Below, piece by piece: positions 6,764 through 13,245 of a stretch of 14,983 nt of DNA. The notes beneath the pieces were generated by a model that saw nothing but the letters and a program-made list of their open reading frames with translations, did no database searches and was not told the DNA's origin. Origin of the DNA: Acetobacteraceae bacterium (lineage in GTDB: Bacteria > Pseudomonadota > Alphaproteobacteria > Acetobacterales > Acetobacteraceae). Position 1 is the first letter of the stretch. Each line of letters begins with the position of its first letter. The stretch is taken from assembly GCA_027311485.1 (NCBI GenBank), contig DAICYU010000036.1, positions 1-14,983 of the forward strand. The letters are read 5' to 3'. Position numbers and translations under genes: made by a program.

Positions 6764-8044
6764 CTATGAGTGCTGCACCAATGCCGGCATCCGCCCGCGC
6801 GCGATGCGCAGGACCAGCAGCGCCGCCAGCAGGCATGCCACGCCACTCGCCAGAAACGCCGGCAGATAGCTGCCGGTCAGGAACCGTGTCTCACCGGCAC
6901 CGAACGCCGCCAGCGCGCCGCCGATCTGGTGTCCGGCGACGATCCAGGACACAATCACGGGCGCATCCTTCCTGCCGAACACCTCGTTCGTCAGCGTCAC
7001 CGTCGGCGGCACCGTCGCCACCCAGTCCAATCCATAGAAGACGGCGAAAATCGACAGGCTGACGATACCGAAATTGGTGAACGGCAGGATCGCCAGCGAC
7101 AGGCCGCGCAGGCCGTAATACCAGAACAGCAGGATGCGCGAATCGAACCGGTCCGTCAGGTAGCCTGACAGCGTGGTGCCGATCAGGTCGAACACGCCCA
7201 TCGCCGCCAGCAGGCCCGCCGCCTTGACCTCGGGAATGCCGTGGTCGATGCAAAACGGGATCAGGTGGGTTGCCACTAGCCCATTGGTGGAAAACCCGCA
7301 GACCGCAAAGCTGCCGAACAGCAGCCAGAAATCGGCTGATCGGGCGCCGCGCATCAGGCCGGCCATGGCGATTGCGAACGGATCGCCCGCGCGGGGCGGC
7401 AGCGGCACCACCTCGGTCGTGCCGAACGGGCCCAGGCCGATCGCCGCCGGGCTTTCGGGCAGCAACAACAGAACGACCGGGATCAGCGCCAGGATCACCA
7501 GCGCCACGACCAACGGCACGCTGTGCCATCCGTGGGAGCCGACCAGGCTGGCCAGCAGCGGCAGGAATACCAACTGCCCGCTGGCGTTGCTTGCCGTCAG
7601 CAACCCCACCACCAGGCCACGCCGGGCGACGAACCAGCGGTTGGCGATCGCGGTAGCGAGGCCGACCATGCCGGCGCCCGATCCCAGGCCGACCAACACG
7701 CCCCAGGTCAGGTATAGCTGCCAGATCTGCGTCACCAGGCTGCTCAGGCCCGCACCCAGCACCAGCAATGCCATCGATAGCACAATCGTTCGCCGCATGC
7801 CGATCACCTGGATCAGCCCGGCCGCGAACGGTCCGACGAGTCCGAACAACAGGATGTTCAGCGAAATCGCGCCGGAGATCACCGCCGTGTTCCAGCCGAA
7901 CGCCTGCTGCAACGGCACGATCAGCACCCCGGGCGCCGCGCGAACGCCGACCGACGCGAGGATGACGACGAACATGACCGCAACAACGATCCAGGCATAA
8001 TGCAGCCGGTTCTGCAGCAGGCGGGCCAGCAGCGTTGCGGTCAT
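6764..8044 (-). CDS. Major facilitator superfamily transporter, 12 TM
   Basis: A 426-residue integral inner-membrane protein. Six hydrophobic segments in the N-terminal half (beginning near 16, 50, 84, 107, 140 and 172) are followed by a hydrophilic central loop (about 197-228) and six more segments in the C-terminal half. Between TM2 and TM3 lies GLIQVIGMRRTIV, the degenerate MFS motif A; the equivalent loop in the second half reads SGYLTDRFDSRILL. The N-terminus resembles the monocarboxylate/oxalate-type MFS branch, so an organic acid is a reasonable guess, but the substrate cannot be read from sequence. The ATG at 8042-8044 has GGAG at 8051-8054. It diverges from a TetR regulator with three palindromes between them, so it is very probably the regulator's target. 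Uptake and efflux cannot be separated here. Confidence 0.87.
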   Translation of the reverse strand: MTATLLARLLQNRLHYAWIVVAVMFVVILASVGVRAAPGVLIVPLQQAFGWNTAVISGAISLNILLFGLVGPFAAGLIQVIGMRRTIVLSMALLVLGAGLSSLVTQIWQLYLTWGVLVGLGSGAGMVGLATAIANRWFVARRGLVVGLLTASNASGQLVFLPLLASLVGSHGWHSVPLVVALVILALIPVVLLLLPESPAAIGLGPFGTTEVVPLPPRAGDPFAIAMAGLMRGARSADFWLLFGSFAVCGFSTNGLVATHLIPFCIDHGIPEVKAAGLLAAMGVFDLIGTTLSGYLTDRFDSRILLFWYYGLRGLSLAILPFTNFGIVSLSIFAVFYGLDWVATVPPTVTLTNEVFGRKDAPVIVSWIVAGHQIGGALAAFGAGETRFLTGSYLPAFLASGVACLLAALLVLRIARGRMPALVQHS

Positions 8045-8151
8045 GGTAAGCTCCGAAGCGCAGGGTTACAGAATGGCCGCCAGGGGAACGATCGCCGCAT
8101 GAGCCGTCGCCAAACGCCAATTGGATGAATAGACAAAAGCCAGATGAACGG

Positions 8152-8181
8152 TTGCAGGATGACGTTCGTCATATGTATGAT
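8152..8181 (+). promoter_or_regulatory. Candidate promoter of the tetR-family gene
   Basis: TTGCAG (8152-8157), an 18-bp spacer and TATGAT (8176-8181; 5 of 6 to the -10 consensus). The start would fall near 8188, inside operator 2. Operator 1 fills the spacer, consistent with autorepression. Confidence 0.42.
8159..8172. promoter_or_regulatory. TetR-type operator 1
   Basis: 14-bp palindrome ATGACG-TT-CGTCAT with perfect 6-bp arms. It lies within the -35/-10 spacer of the candidate tetR promoter and downstream of the MFS promoter -10 region. Confidence 0.75.
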
Positions 8182-8204
8182 GACGGTCGTCATATCGATG
8201 TCAA
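8176..8204 (-). promoter_or_regulatory. Candidate promoter of the MFS transporter gene
   Basis: On the minus strand a perfect -35 hexamer TTGACA occupies 8199-8204. Seventeen bases further is ATCATA (8176-8181), a poor -10, with a slightly better CATACA two bases downstream. Operator 2 fills the spacer and operator 1 lies at the expected start. The leader would be about 125 nt. Confidence 0.4.
8180..8193. promoter_or_regulatory. TetR-type operator 2
   Basis: 14-bp palindrome ATGACG-GT-CGTCAT with perfect 6-bp arms, centred 21 bp from operator 1 (two helical turns, same DNA face). It overlaps both candidate promoters. Confidence 0.78.
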
Positions 8205-8212
8205 GCGCCCAT

Positions 8213-8226
8213 ATGACGGTCGTCAC
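8213..8226. promoter_or_regulatory. TetR-type operator 3
   Basis: ATGACG-GT-CGTCAC, identical to operator 2 except for the last base. It is centred 33 bp from operator 2 and ends 4 bases before the regulator's ribosome binding site, in its 5' untranslated region. Confidence 0.72.
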
Positions 8227-8243
8227 AGACAGGGAGCCGTCCG

Positions 8244-8855
8244 GTGGCCGAACCAACGTCTCGGCGTGCGGAAACCCGCCAGCGCATTCTCGCAGCGGCC
8301 GGGCGGCTGTTTCGCGCCCATGGCGTGGACGGGGTCGGGGTGGACGCGGTGATGCGCGAAGCCGGTCTGACCCATGGCGGCTTCTACCTGCATTTTCCTT
8401 CGAAGGAGGCGTTGGCCGCCGAAGTCTCGCAATCGCTTCTGCAAGCCGCGGCGGGCAAGTGGGAGGAAATCAGCCAGTCGGCGGAGGCGCAGGCGGCATT
8501 GACGCGGATCGTGCAGGGGTACCTCGACCCCGAACGTGTCGCCGCCGGGCGATGCTGCGTCCTGACAACCTTGGGACCCGATGTCGCTCGGCGCCCCGAT
8601 TCGCGCACGGCGATCGGCGGCGCGTTGCGGTCGATGCTTGATACGCTCATGCGGTGCCTACCCACCCACCGGCAGGACCGGGCGATGGCGACGCTGTCAA
8701 CGATGGTGGGCGCGGTGGTTCTGGCGCGGCTTGCGGATGATCCGGCGATGTCCGCCGCGTTCCTGGATTCGGCCCGTGTAGCCATTCTGCCGCCGGTTCA
8801 CCCGGAAGCCGATGTCAACGATTCGGGACCTGAACCGCGGCTGGACGTTGCATGA
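8244..8855 (+). CDS. TetR/AcrR-family transcriptional regulator
   Basis: A 203-residue protein with an N-terminal TetR DNA-binding domain: helix 1 at about 10-26 (ETRQRILAAAGRLFRAHG), then the helix-turn-helix at about 32-51 ending in GLTHGGFYLHFPSKEAL, the wording typical of the family. The rest (about 60-190) is a helical ligand-binding and dimerisation domain whose ligand cannot be inferred; adjacent Cys104-Cys105 lie in it (GRCCVLTT). Translation starts at a GTG (8244-8246), with AGGGAG at 8231-8236 as ribosome binding site. It is divergent from the MFS gene, and three palindromes in the shared region overlap both candidate promoters, so it probably represses the transporter and itself until an inducer binds. 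Assignment of these operators to this protein is inference from position and symmetry. Confidence 0.92.
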   Translation: MAEPTSRRAETRQRILAAAGRLFRAHGVDGVGVDAVMREAGLTHGGFYLHFPSKEALAAEVSQSLLQAAAGKWEEISQSAEAQAALTRIVQGYLDPERVAAGRCCVLTTLGPDVARRPDSRTAIGGALRSMLDTLMRCLPTHRQDRAMATLSTMVGAVVLARLADDPAMSAAFLDSARVAILPPVHPEADVNDSGPEPRLDVA

Positions 8856-8956
8856 CTGGTGCTTTCGCAATTTCTGCATAGGTTGGGTCGCGTGGGATTT
8901 CCTGCCGGCGCGCCGGCATACGATTCGGCGTCGTCGTTTCGATAAGGACAAATGGA

Positions 8957-9514
8957 ATGCGTGCGGGACTGTACTCTGTGCTCTTGGCGCTCTGTCTTGC
9001 CGGCTGCGGCAGTCTGCCCGCCACCCAGCAGACGCCCTATCTGCCGCCTGGCGTGTTTGGCGCTTACCAGGACAACGACGTTGGCGGCGTGAATTTCGCC
9101 TCCTGGGCCTTTGCATCCCCCGCCAACACCCGCAACAATCCGGTAGCGGCGGCCAAGGCCGTGATTGCCCTGGAGTATCTGCCGGGCGAACTGCGGGAAA
9201 ATCCGCGCTGGATCCGGATGGACGCGGCCATCCCGTACCGCCTGGGGCAGGCCCGCGCAAAGGTCGAGCAGATCCTGGGCATCTCGCCGACCGCGCCACG
9301 GCAGCTTATCGTCAACGCCCTGCTGGCTGTCGCCTGGAACCTGCAGAACGGCAATCGGGCCGGCGCGATGCAGGCGCTCGCCTCACCTGTGTTCACCTTC
9401 CCGCCGGAGCAGACGCTGGCCATCCTGGCGAACCTGCCGTACGTCAAGGAAGCCAATCTGTGGACCAGCCGAGCGGAGGATCAGTTGTATACGCCGGGCG
9501 GCCCGTGGAGCTGA
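8957..9514 (+). CDS. Putative small lipoprotein of unknown function
   Basis: A 185-residue protein that I do not recognise beyond its export signal. A short N-terminal hydrophobic stretch (5-15) ends in a lipobox LAGC with Cys17 as the predicted lipidated residue; position +2 is Gly, which does not give an inner-membrane retention signal, so outer-membrane anchoring is likely. The mature part is soluble-looking, with helical segments such as NPVAAAKAVIALEYL (about 61-75), AKVEQILGIS (about 100-109) and a stretch around LIVNALLAVAWNLQNG (about 117-132). No catalytic motif is visible. The ATG at 8957 has AAGGA (8944-8948). It lies 101 nt after the TetR gene and 146 nt before the acyl-CoA dehydrogenases, so it may be its own unit. 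Good codon bias and RBS support it as real. Confidence 0.78.
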   Translation: MRAGLYSVLLALCLAGCGSLPATQQTPYLPPGVFGAYQDNDVGGVNFASWAFASPANTRNNPVAAAKAVIALEYLPGELRENPRWIRMDAAIPYRLGQARAKVEQILGISPTAPRQLIVNALLAVAWNLQNGNRAGAMQALASPVFTFPPEQTLAILANLPYVKEANLWTSRAEDQLYTPGGPWS

Positions 9515-9588
9515 GCGACCGGTTGTAAGTCAGCGCTGAGCGACCGCGCGACAGCTTCAGGTCCGGGGAACCGAGCGAAGGCTTCACA

Positions 9589-9654
9589 TCCTCCCGTGTG
9601 GCTGGCAACGTGCCGGCAAAGGCGCTGGCCTAGACGCTGGCCAAACCGGGAGGA
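9589..9654 (+). promoter_or_regulatory. Leader with possible Shine-Dalgarno-sequestering pairing
   Basis: TCCTCCCG (9589-9596) is exactly complementary to CGGGAGGA (9647-9654), the ribosome binding site of the downstream acyl-CoA dehydrogenase. The 50 nt between contain a small hairpin GGCA-ACG-TGCC (9604-9614) and two copies of CGCTGGCC. The pairing could hide the RBS in the mRNA; that is inference, and no known riboswitch was recognised. Confidence 0.35.
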
Positions 9655-9660
9655 AACGCG

Positions 9661-10764
9661 ATGAACTTCGACTTTTCCGACGACCTGAAGCAGCTTCGCG
9701 ACCAGGCTCGGCGCTTTCTGGCGGAACAATGCCCGCCAGCCGTGGTGCGCCGGTCCCTGGAGGGGCAGGAGCAGTTTGCCGCCGAGCTGTGGCGCGAAAT
9801 CGGCAAAATGGGCTGGATTGGCGCCGCCATACCGGAGCAGTACGGCGGCGCCGGCCTGGGCTATGAAGGGCTTTGCGTGCTGGCCGAGGAAATCGGCCGC
9901 GTCGTGGCACCGGTCCCATTCGCGTCCACTGCCTATCTGGCGGCAGAGGCCATTCAGACGGCAGGATCGGACGCCCAACGGGCTGAATTTCTGCCGCGGA
10001 TCGCCGACGGATCGACAATCGGCTGCTTTGCGCTGGCAGAAGGCAGCGGCAACCCCACGCCATCCAGCATTCACGCGAAAGTCATCGGTGGGCGGCTGAC
10101 CGGGGCCAAATGGCCGGTGGCCGATGGCGGGATTGCCGATATCGCCGTGGTGGTGGCCTGCGACGAGCACCGGCAGCCCGGCCTGTTCCTGGCCGACCTG
10201 TCCGGGGTTCGTCGCCATGACCTGCAGACGCTGGATCCGACCCGCAATCATGCGCGGCTGGACTTTGAAGCGGCACCGGTGCAGCGGCTGGGCTCGGGCG
10301 GTTGGGGCGCCGTGCAGCGCCTGCTGGATCGGGCAGCGATCCTGTTGGCGTTTGAGCAGGTGGGCGGCGCCGATGCCTGCCTGCAGATGGCACGCGATTA
10401 CGCGCTGGAGCGCTATGCATTTGGGCGGCCGATCGGATCGTTCCAGGCGATCAAGCACAAGCTGGCCGATATGTACGTGGCGTTGGAGCTGGCGCGGTCC
10501 AACGCCTACTACGGCGCCTGGGCGCTGGGCGCGGATGCCACAGACCTGTCGCTGGCAGCCGCCACCGCGCGCGTTTCCGCCACAGAAGCGTTTCATCTGG
10601 CGTCCAAGGAAAACATCCAGACGCACGGTGGCATCGGCTTCACCTGGGCGGTTGACTGCCACCTGTTCTACCGGCGCTCGAAGCAACTGGCGCTGACCAT
10701 CGGCTCCGGCCCGTTCTGGAAGGACCGGCTGGTAGACCTGCTGGAAACCCGTAACGCGGCCTAG
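9661..10764 (+). CDS. Acyl-CoA dehydrogenase, small-subunit type
   Basis: A 367-residue acyl-CoA dehydrogenase-fold protein. The N-terminal helical domain (about 1-115) includes MGWIGAAIPEQYGGAGLGYE. A beta domain (about 120-210) is shorter than in classical enzymes and lacks the usual TEP-type FAD-binding signature (here FALAEGSG at 123-130). The C-terminal helical domain (about 220-360) has the FAD-contacting RYAFGRPIGSFQAIKHKLADM (251-271) and QTHGGIGFTWAVD (320-332). No residue matches the usual catalytic Glu: the helix-G position reads LLDRAAIL, and the common TWE motif reads TWA. This is like the smaller partner of heteromeric alpha2beta2 dehydrogenases (PimC/PimD or mycobacterial FadE pairs). 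Start ATG 9661 has GGGAGGA at 9648-9654. The second subunit follows 13 nt downstream. Substrate unknown; a bulky or dicarboxylic acyl-CoA would fit such pairs. Confidence 0.88.
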   Translation: MNFDFSDDLKQLRDQARRFLAEQCPPAVVRRSLEGQEQFAAELWREIGKMGWIGAAIPEQYGGAGLGYEGLCVLAEEIGRVVAPVPFASTAYLAAEAIQTAGSDAQRAEFLPRIADGSTIGCFALAEGSGNPTPSSIHAKVIGGRLTGAKWPVADGGIADIAVVVACDEHRQPGLFLADLSGVRRHDLQTLDPTRNHARLDFEAAPVQRLGSGGWGAVQRLLDRAAILLAFEQVGGADACLQMARDYALERYAFGRPIGSFQAIKHKLADMYVALELARSNAYYGAWALGADATDLSLAAATARVSATEAFHLASKENIQTHGGIGFTWAVDCHLFYRRSKQLALTIGSGPFWKDRLVDLLETRNAA

Positions 10765-10777
10765 GGAGGACAAACCG

Positions 10778-12010
10778 ATGGACTTCAACGACACACCGGA
10801 AGAAGCTGCGTTCCGCGCCGAGGCACGCGCGTTCCTGCAGGCCAACGCCGAAACCAAGGCCGGTGCCAGGCCGGTGCTGCGGCAAAGCGGCATCGACGCC
10901 GAGGGCGTGAAGCGCTGCAAGGCCTGGCAGGCGAAGAAGGCCGATGCCGGGTTCGCCGGCTTGACCTGGCCGAAGCGCTACGGCGGGCGGGAGGCGTCGC
11001 CGATCCTGCAGGTGATCTACAACCAGGAGGAGGAGGATTTCGTCGTCCCAAGAGGGCTGTATGAAATCGGGCTGGGCATGTGCATCCCAACCATGATGAC
11101 CTACGCGAAACCCGAGCAGCTCGACCGCTACGTCAAGCCGGCCCTGCGCGGTGAGGAAGTGTGGTGCCAGCTGTTCAGCGAGCCTGCCGGCGGATCGGAC
11201 CTGGCGGCATTGCGCACCCGCGCTGAGCGCGACGGCGACGACTGGATCATCAACGGGCAGAAGATCTGGACCTCCGGCGCGCATCTGTCGGATTTCGGCA
11301 TCATCGTCGTGCGCACGGACCCGAACGTGCCGAAGCACGAGGGGCTGACTTTCTTCTTTCTGGACATGAAATCGCCCGGCATCGAAATCCGGCCGATCCA
11401 CCAGATGTCTGGCGCCCGCCATTTCAATGAGGTCTTCTTCACCGACGTGCGCGTGCCGGACAGCCAGCGGCTGGGTGCGGTCGGGCAGGGCTGGCGCGTG
11501 TCCCTGACCACGCTGATGAATGAGCGTCTGGCAGTCGGCGACGTGCAGCGGCCCGACGTGGACGATCTGATCGAACTCACCCGCAAGATGCGGATCGACG
11601 GCAAGCCGGCGATTCAGGATGGTGCCGCGCGCGAGCGGATCGCCGAGTGGTATGCCCAGTCGCAGGGGCTGAAATTCACCCGCTTCCGCACCATGACCGC
11701 GCTGTCCCGCGGAGAGACGCCGGGGCCGGAAAACTCGATCCACAAGTTGGTGAATGCATCGAAGCTGCAGGACATCGCCAGCTACGGCATCGACCTGATG
11801 GGCGCGAACGGGCTGGTCGTTGAGGACGAACTGGCCGAGGCCTACGCGATGTTCCAGGCGGCGCTGTTGTCCTCGCCCAGCGCGCGAATTGCCGGCGGAT
11901 CGGATGAGATCCTGCGGAACATCATCGCCGAACGCGTTCTGGGGCTTCCGGCGGACATCCGGGCGGACAAGGGCATTCCATTCAACAAGGTGCCCACGGG
12001 GCGGCGGTAG
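10778..12010 (+). CDS. Acyl-CoA dehydrogenase, large-subunit type
   Basis: A 410-residue acyl-CoA dehydrogenase, FAD-dependent alpha,beta-desaturation of an acyl-CoA thioester. The N-terminal helical domain includes LTWPKRYGGREAS (62-74). The FAD/substrate signature QLFSEPAGGSDLA is at 131-143, followed by ING-QKIWTSGAH (158-169). In the C-terminal domain, TLMNERLAVG places Glu249 on helix G, where isovaleryl- and long-chain acyl-CoA dehydrogenases carry their catalytic base. The medium-chain position (YEGT) reads AGGSDEILRN (372-381) instead. Together with the preceding gene it looks like the catalytic partner of a heteromeric enzyme. The ATG at 10778 follows GGGAGGA (10764-10770), which overlaps the upstream stop, so the two are translated together. 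The final codons and the stop lie inside the first unit of a 35-bp tandem repeat. Confidence 0.92.
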   Translation: MDFNDTPEEAAFRAEARAFLQANAETKAGARPVLRQSGIDAEGVKRCKAWQAKKADAGFAGLTWPKRYGGREASPILQVIYNQEEEDFVVPRGLYEIGLGMCIPTMMTYAKPEQLDRYVKPALRGEEVWCQLFSEPAGGSDLAALRTRAERDGDDWIINGQKIWTSGAHLSDFGIIVVRTDPNVPKHEGLTFFFLDMKSPGIEIRPIHQMSGARHFNEVFFTDVRVPDSQRLGAVGQGWRVSLTTLMNERLAVGDVQRPDVDDLIELTRKMRIDGKPAIQDGAARERIAEWYAQSQGLKFTRFRTMTALSRGETPGPENSIHKLVNASKLQDIASYGIDLMGANGLVVEDELAEAYAMFQAALLSSPSARIAGGSDEILRNIIAERVLGLPADIRADKGIPFNKVPTGRR

Positions 12011-12125
12011 CCGCCCCGGTTCAAGGTTCCGCTGGGCGGCGGTAGCCGCCCCGGTTCAAGGTTCCGCTGGGCGGCGGTAGCCGCCCCGGTTCAAGGTTCC
12101 GAAGGGACGGCGATAGCCGCCCCAA
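11999..12125. repeat. 35-bp tandem palindromic repeat, about 3.6 copies, overlapping the stop codon of the acyl-CoA dehydrogenase
   Basis: Three perfect 35-bp units start at 11999, 12034 and 12069; a fourth, diverged, partial unit runs from 12104 to about 12125. Each unit has a 19-base core GGGCGGCGGTAGCCGCCCC, a 7-bp stem (GGGCGGC/GCCGCCC) with loop GGTA, followed by a 16-base linker GGTTCAAGGTTCCGCT. In the first unit the loop and stem contain the TAG stop (12008-12010). The array fills the space between convergent genes (acyl-CoA dehydrogenase and methyltransferase, ending at 12010 and 12134). A transcription terminator or mRNA-end barrier is a reasonable guess; no T-run is present. Confidence 0.9.
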
Positions 12126-12133
12126 CCCCGTCA

Positions 12134-13228
12134 TCAGATCCGCCCGCGCAGCCGGGCAATCACCCGGCGCACCGGCAATGCCCGGTGCCACAACGCGCGG
12201 GAGGGGCGCAGCGCGGCATTGAGCATCGACGCGGTGTCGGTCAGCAGGTGCCACTCGCGCGTTGCCTGCTCCTGCATCACCGGCGAGGCTCGCAGCATCG
12301 CGGTGATGTCGCGCACTTCCTGCAGCGCCTGAGCATCGAACATGGGCGACGCATGGCGGTCTTCCACCAACCAGTCCGTTTGCTCGCGCAGTTCCAGCAA
12401 GATCTGCTTCAGTAACGACAGGCGCTTCTGATCGCGTTCCGCCGGAGACGGGAATGTTGCGGCCCCGCGGCGGAGTTGCGTGAAGAATTCCACCGTGGGC
12501 CGTGGTTCCAGCCAGTCGATGTGCCAGTAGCACAGATTGCAGGCACCAAGCTCCAGCACATTCAGCGCGAAGCTGGCCGGCGTGAAGTGCCAGGCATGGC
12601 AATCGACATAGGGTGCGTTCGGGTCTTCCGACCAGGCCTGAAATTCCTCGAAGGCGTGGTCGAGCGTGTCAGGCAGATACAGGGCGGGCAACGGTTCCCG
12701 GCCCCAGCTCGACCGGGTGCCGTCGAACACGACGTAGGCCGAGGCATCGAAGCGCGTCGCGGAACTATGGCGCTGGCGGTGCTGGCGATGCGCCTCCAGC
12801 ATCTGGCCGGTGGTGCTGACCTGCTTCAGGGCGTCGAAGCACCAGCGCTTGTCGGGCACCGCAAGCGCGAGGATGCCGTTTTTGGGGTCCAGCAGCTTGG
12901 CTGCCGAGTCGAAGAAGGCGACCGGGTCCGGTATATGCTCGATAACATGGCTGGCGATCAGGACGTCGTAGCTGCCATGCAGGTGTTCCGGAATTGCCTG
13001 GTGCAGCGGGCCACCGCGCCAGACATAATCGACCTTCTCGATATTCGCGACGTTGACGTGCACGTCGTTGCGGTACTTCTCGATCAGTTCTTCCTGGGAT
13101 GCATGGTCCACGACCGTAACATCCCAGCCGGCCGACCTTGGTGCCATCGGCGACATGCTGGGACCCAGTTCCAGGACCTTGCTGTCGCGCCGAATGCCGC
13201 GCAGCAGGGCTGCGGGACGATCCTCCAT
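12134..13228 (-). CDS. SAM-dependent methyltransferase (class I), glycan-cluster type
   Basis: A 364-residue protein. The N-terminal 130 residues have a class I methyltransferase fold: motif I VLELGPSMSP (18-27), lacking the classic GxGxG but of the LELGP form; strand 2 ending in an acid at VTVVDHAS (37-44); and strand 4 with YDVLIASHVIEHIPDPVAFF (87-106), the wording of the Methyltransf_11/23 group. LALAVPDKRWCFD (120-132) follows as strand 5. The remaining 230 residues, with a basic C-terminus (RRVIARLRGRI), have no motif I recognise. ATG 13228 has AAGGAAG upstream. It begins 17 nt after the glycosyltransferase stop, so both are probably one operon; methylation of a sugar or glycan end is the likely role, inferred from this neighbour only. 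Confidence 0.83.
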   Translation of the reverse strand: MEDRPAALLRGIRRDSKVLELGPSMSPMAPRSAGWDVTVVDHASQEELIEKYRNDVHVNVANIEKVDYVWRGGPLHQAIPEHLHGSYDVLIASHVIEHIPDPVAFFDSAAKLLDPKNGILALAVPDKRWCFDALKQVSTTGQMLEAHRQHRQRHSSATRFDASAYVVFDGTRSSWGREPLPALYLPDTLDHAFEEFQAWSEDPNAPYVDCHAWHFTPASFALNVLELGACNLCYWHIDWLEPRPTVEFFTQLRRGAATFPSPAERDQKRLSLLKQILLELREQTDWLVEDRHASPMFDAQALQEVRDITAMLRASPVMQEQATREWHLLTDTASMLNAALRPSRALWHRALPVRRVIARLRGRI

Positions 13229-13245
13229 CGTGATGCTTCCTTGTC

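Noticed and set aside
3943..7062. A 1039-codon open frame on the plus strand, antisense to rsh, rpoZ and the end of the MFS gene
   Set aside because: It is opposite well-identified genes, is rich in His/Arg/Gln in a low-complexity way typical of antisense frames in GC-rich DNA, spans an intergenic promoter and a repeat, and shows no recognisable domain.
8041..8256. A 71-codon minus-strand frame covering the MFS/TetR intergenic region as a leader peptide gene
   Set aside because: It is made of the operator palindromes and the start of the regulator read backwards; no RBS was seen and it would conflict with the promoters.
9481..10920. A 479-codon minus-strand frame opposite the small acyl-CoA dehydrogenase
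   Set aside because: The plus strand encodes a clear enzyme with an RBS and a coupled partner; the antisense translation has no family features and crosses the gene boundary.
10640..11743. A 367-codon minus-strand frame opposite the large acyl-CoA dehydrogenase
   Set aside because: Shadow of a conserved gene; no plausible ribosome binding site, domain or promoter.
11999..12125. CRISPR-like reading of the 35-bp array
   Set aside because: The linkers between stems are identical in each copy, so this is a simple tandem repeat rather than repeats separated by unique spacers.
12021..12602. A minus-strand frame of 193 codons running through the 35-bp repeats
   Set aside because: Overlaps the methyltransferase in another frame; its C-terminus is only the repeat translated, and the N-terminus is out of frame with the real gene.
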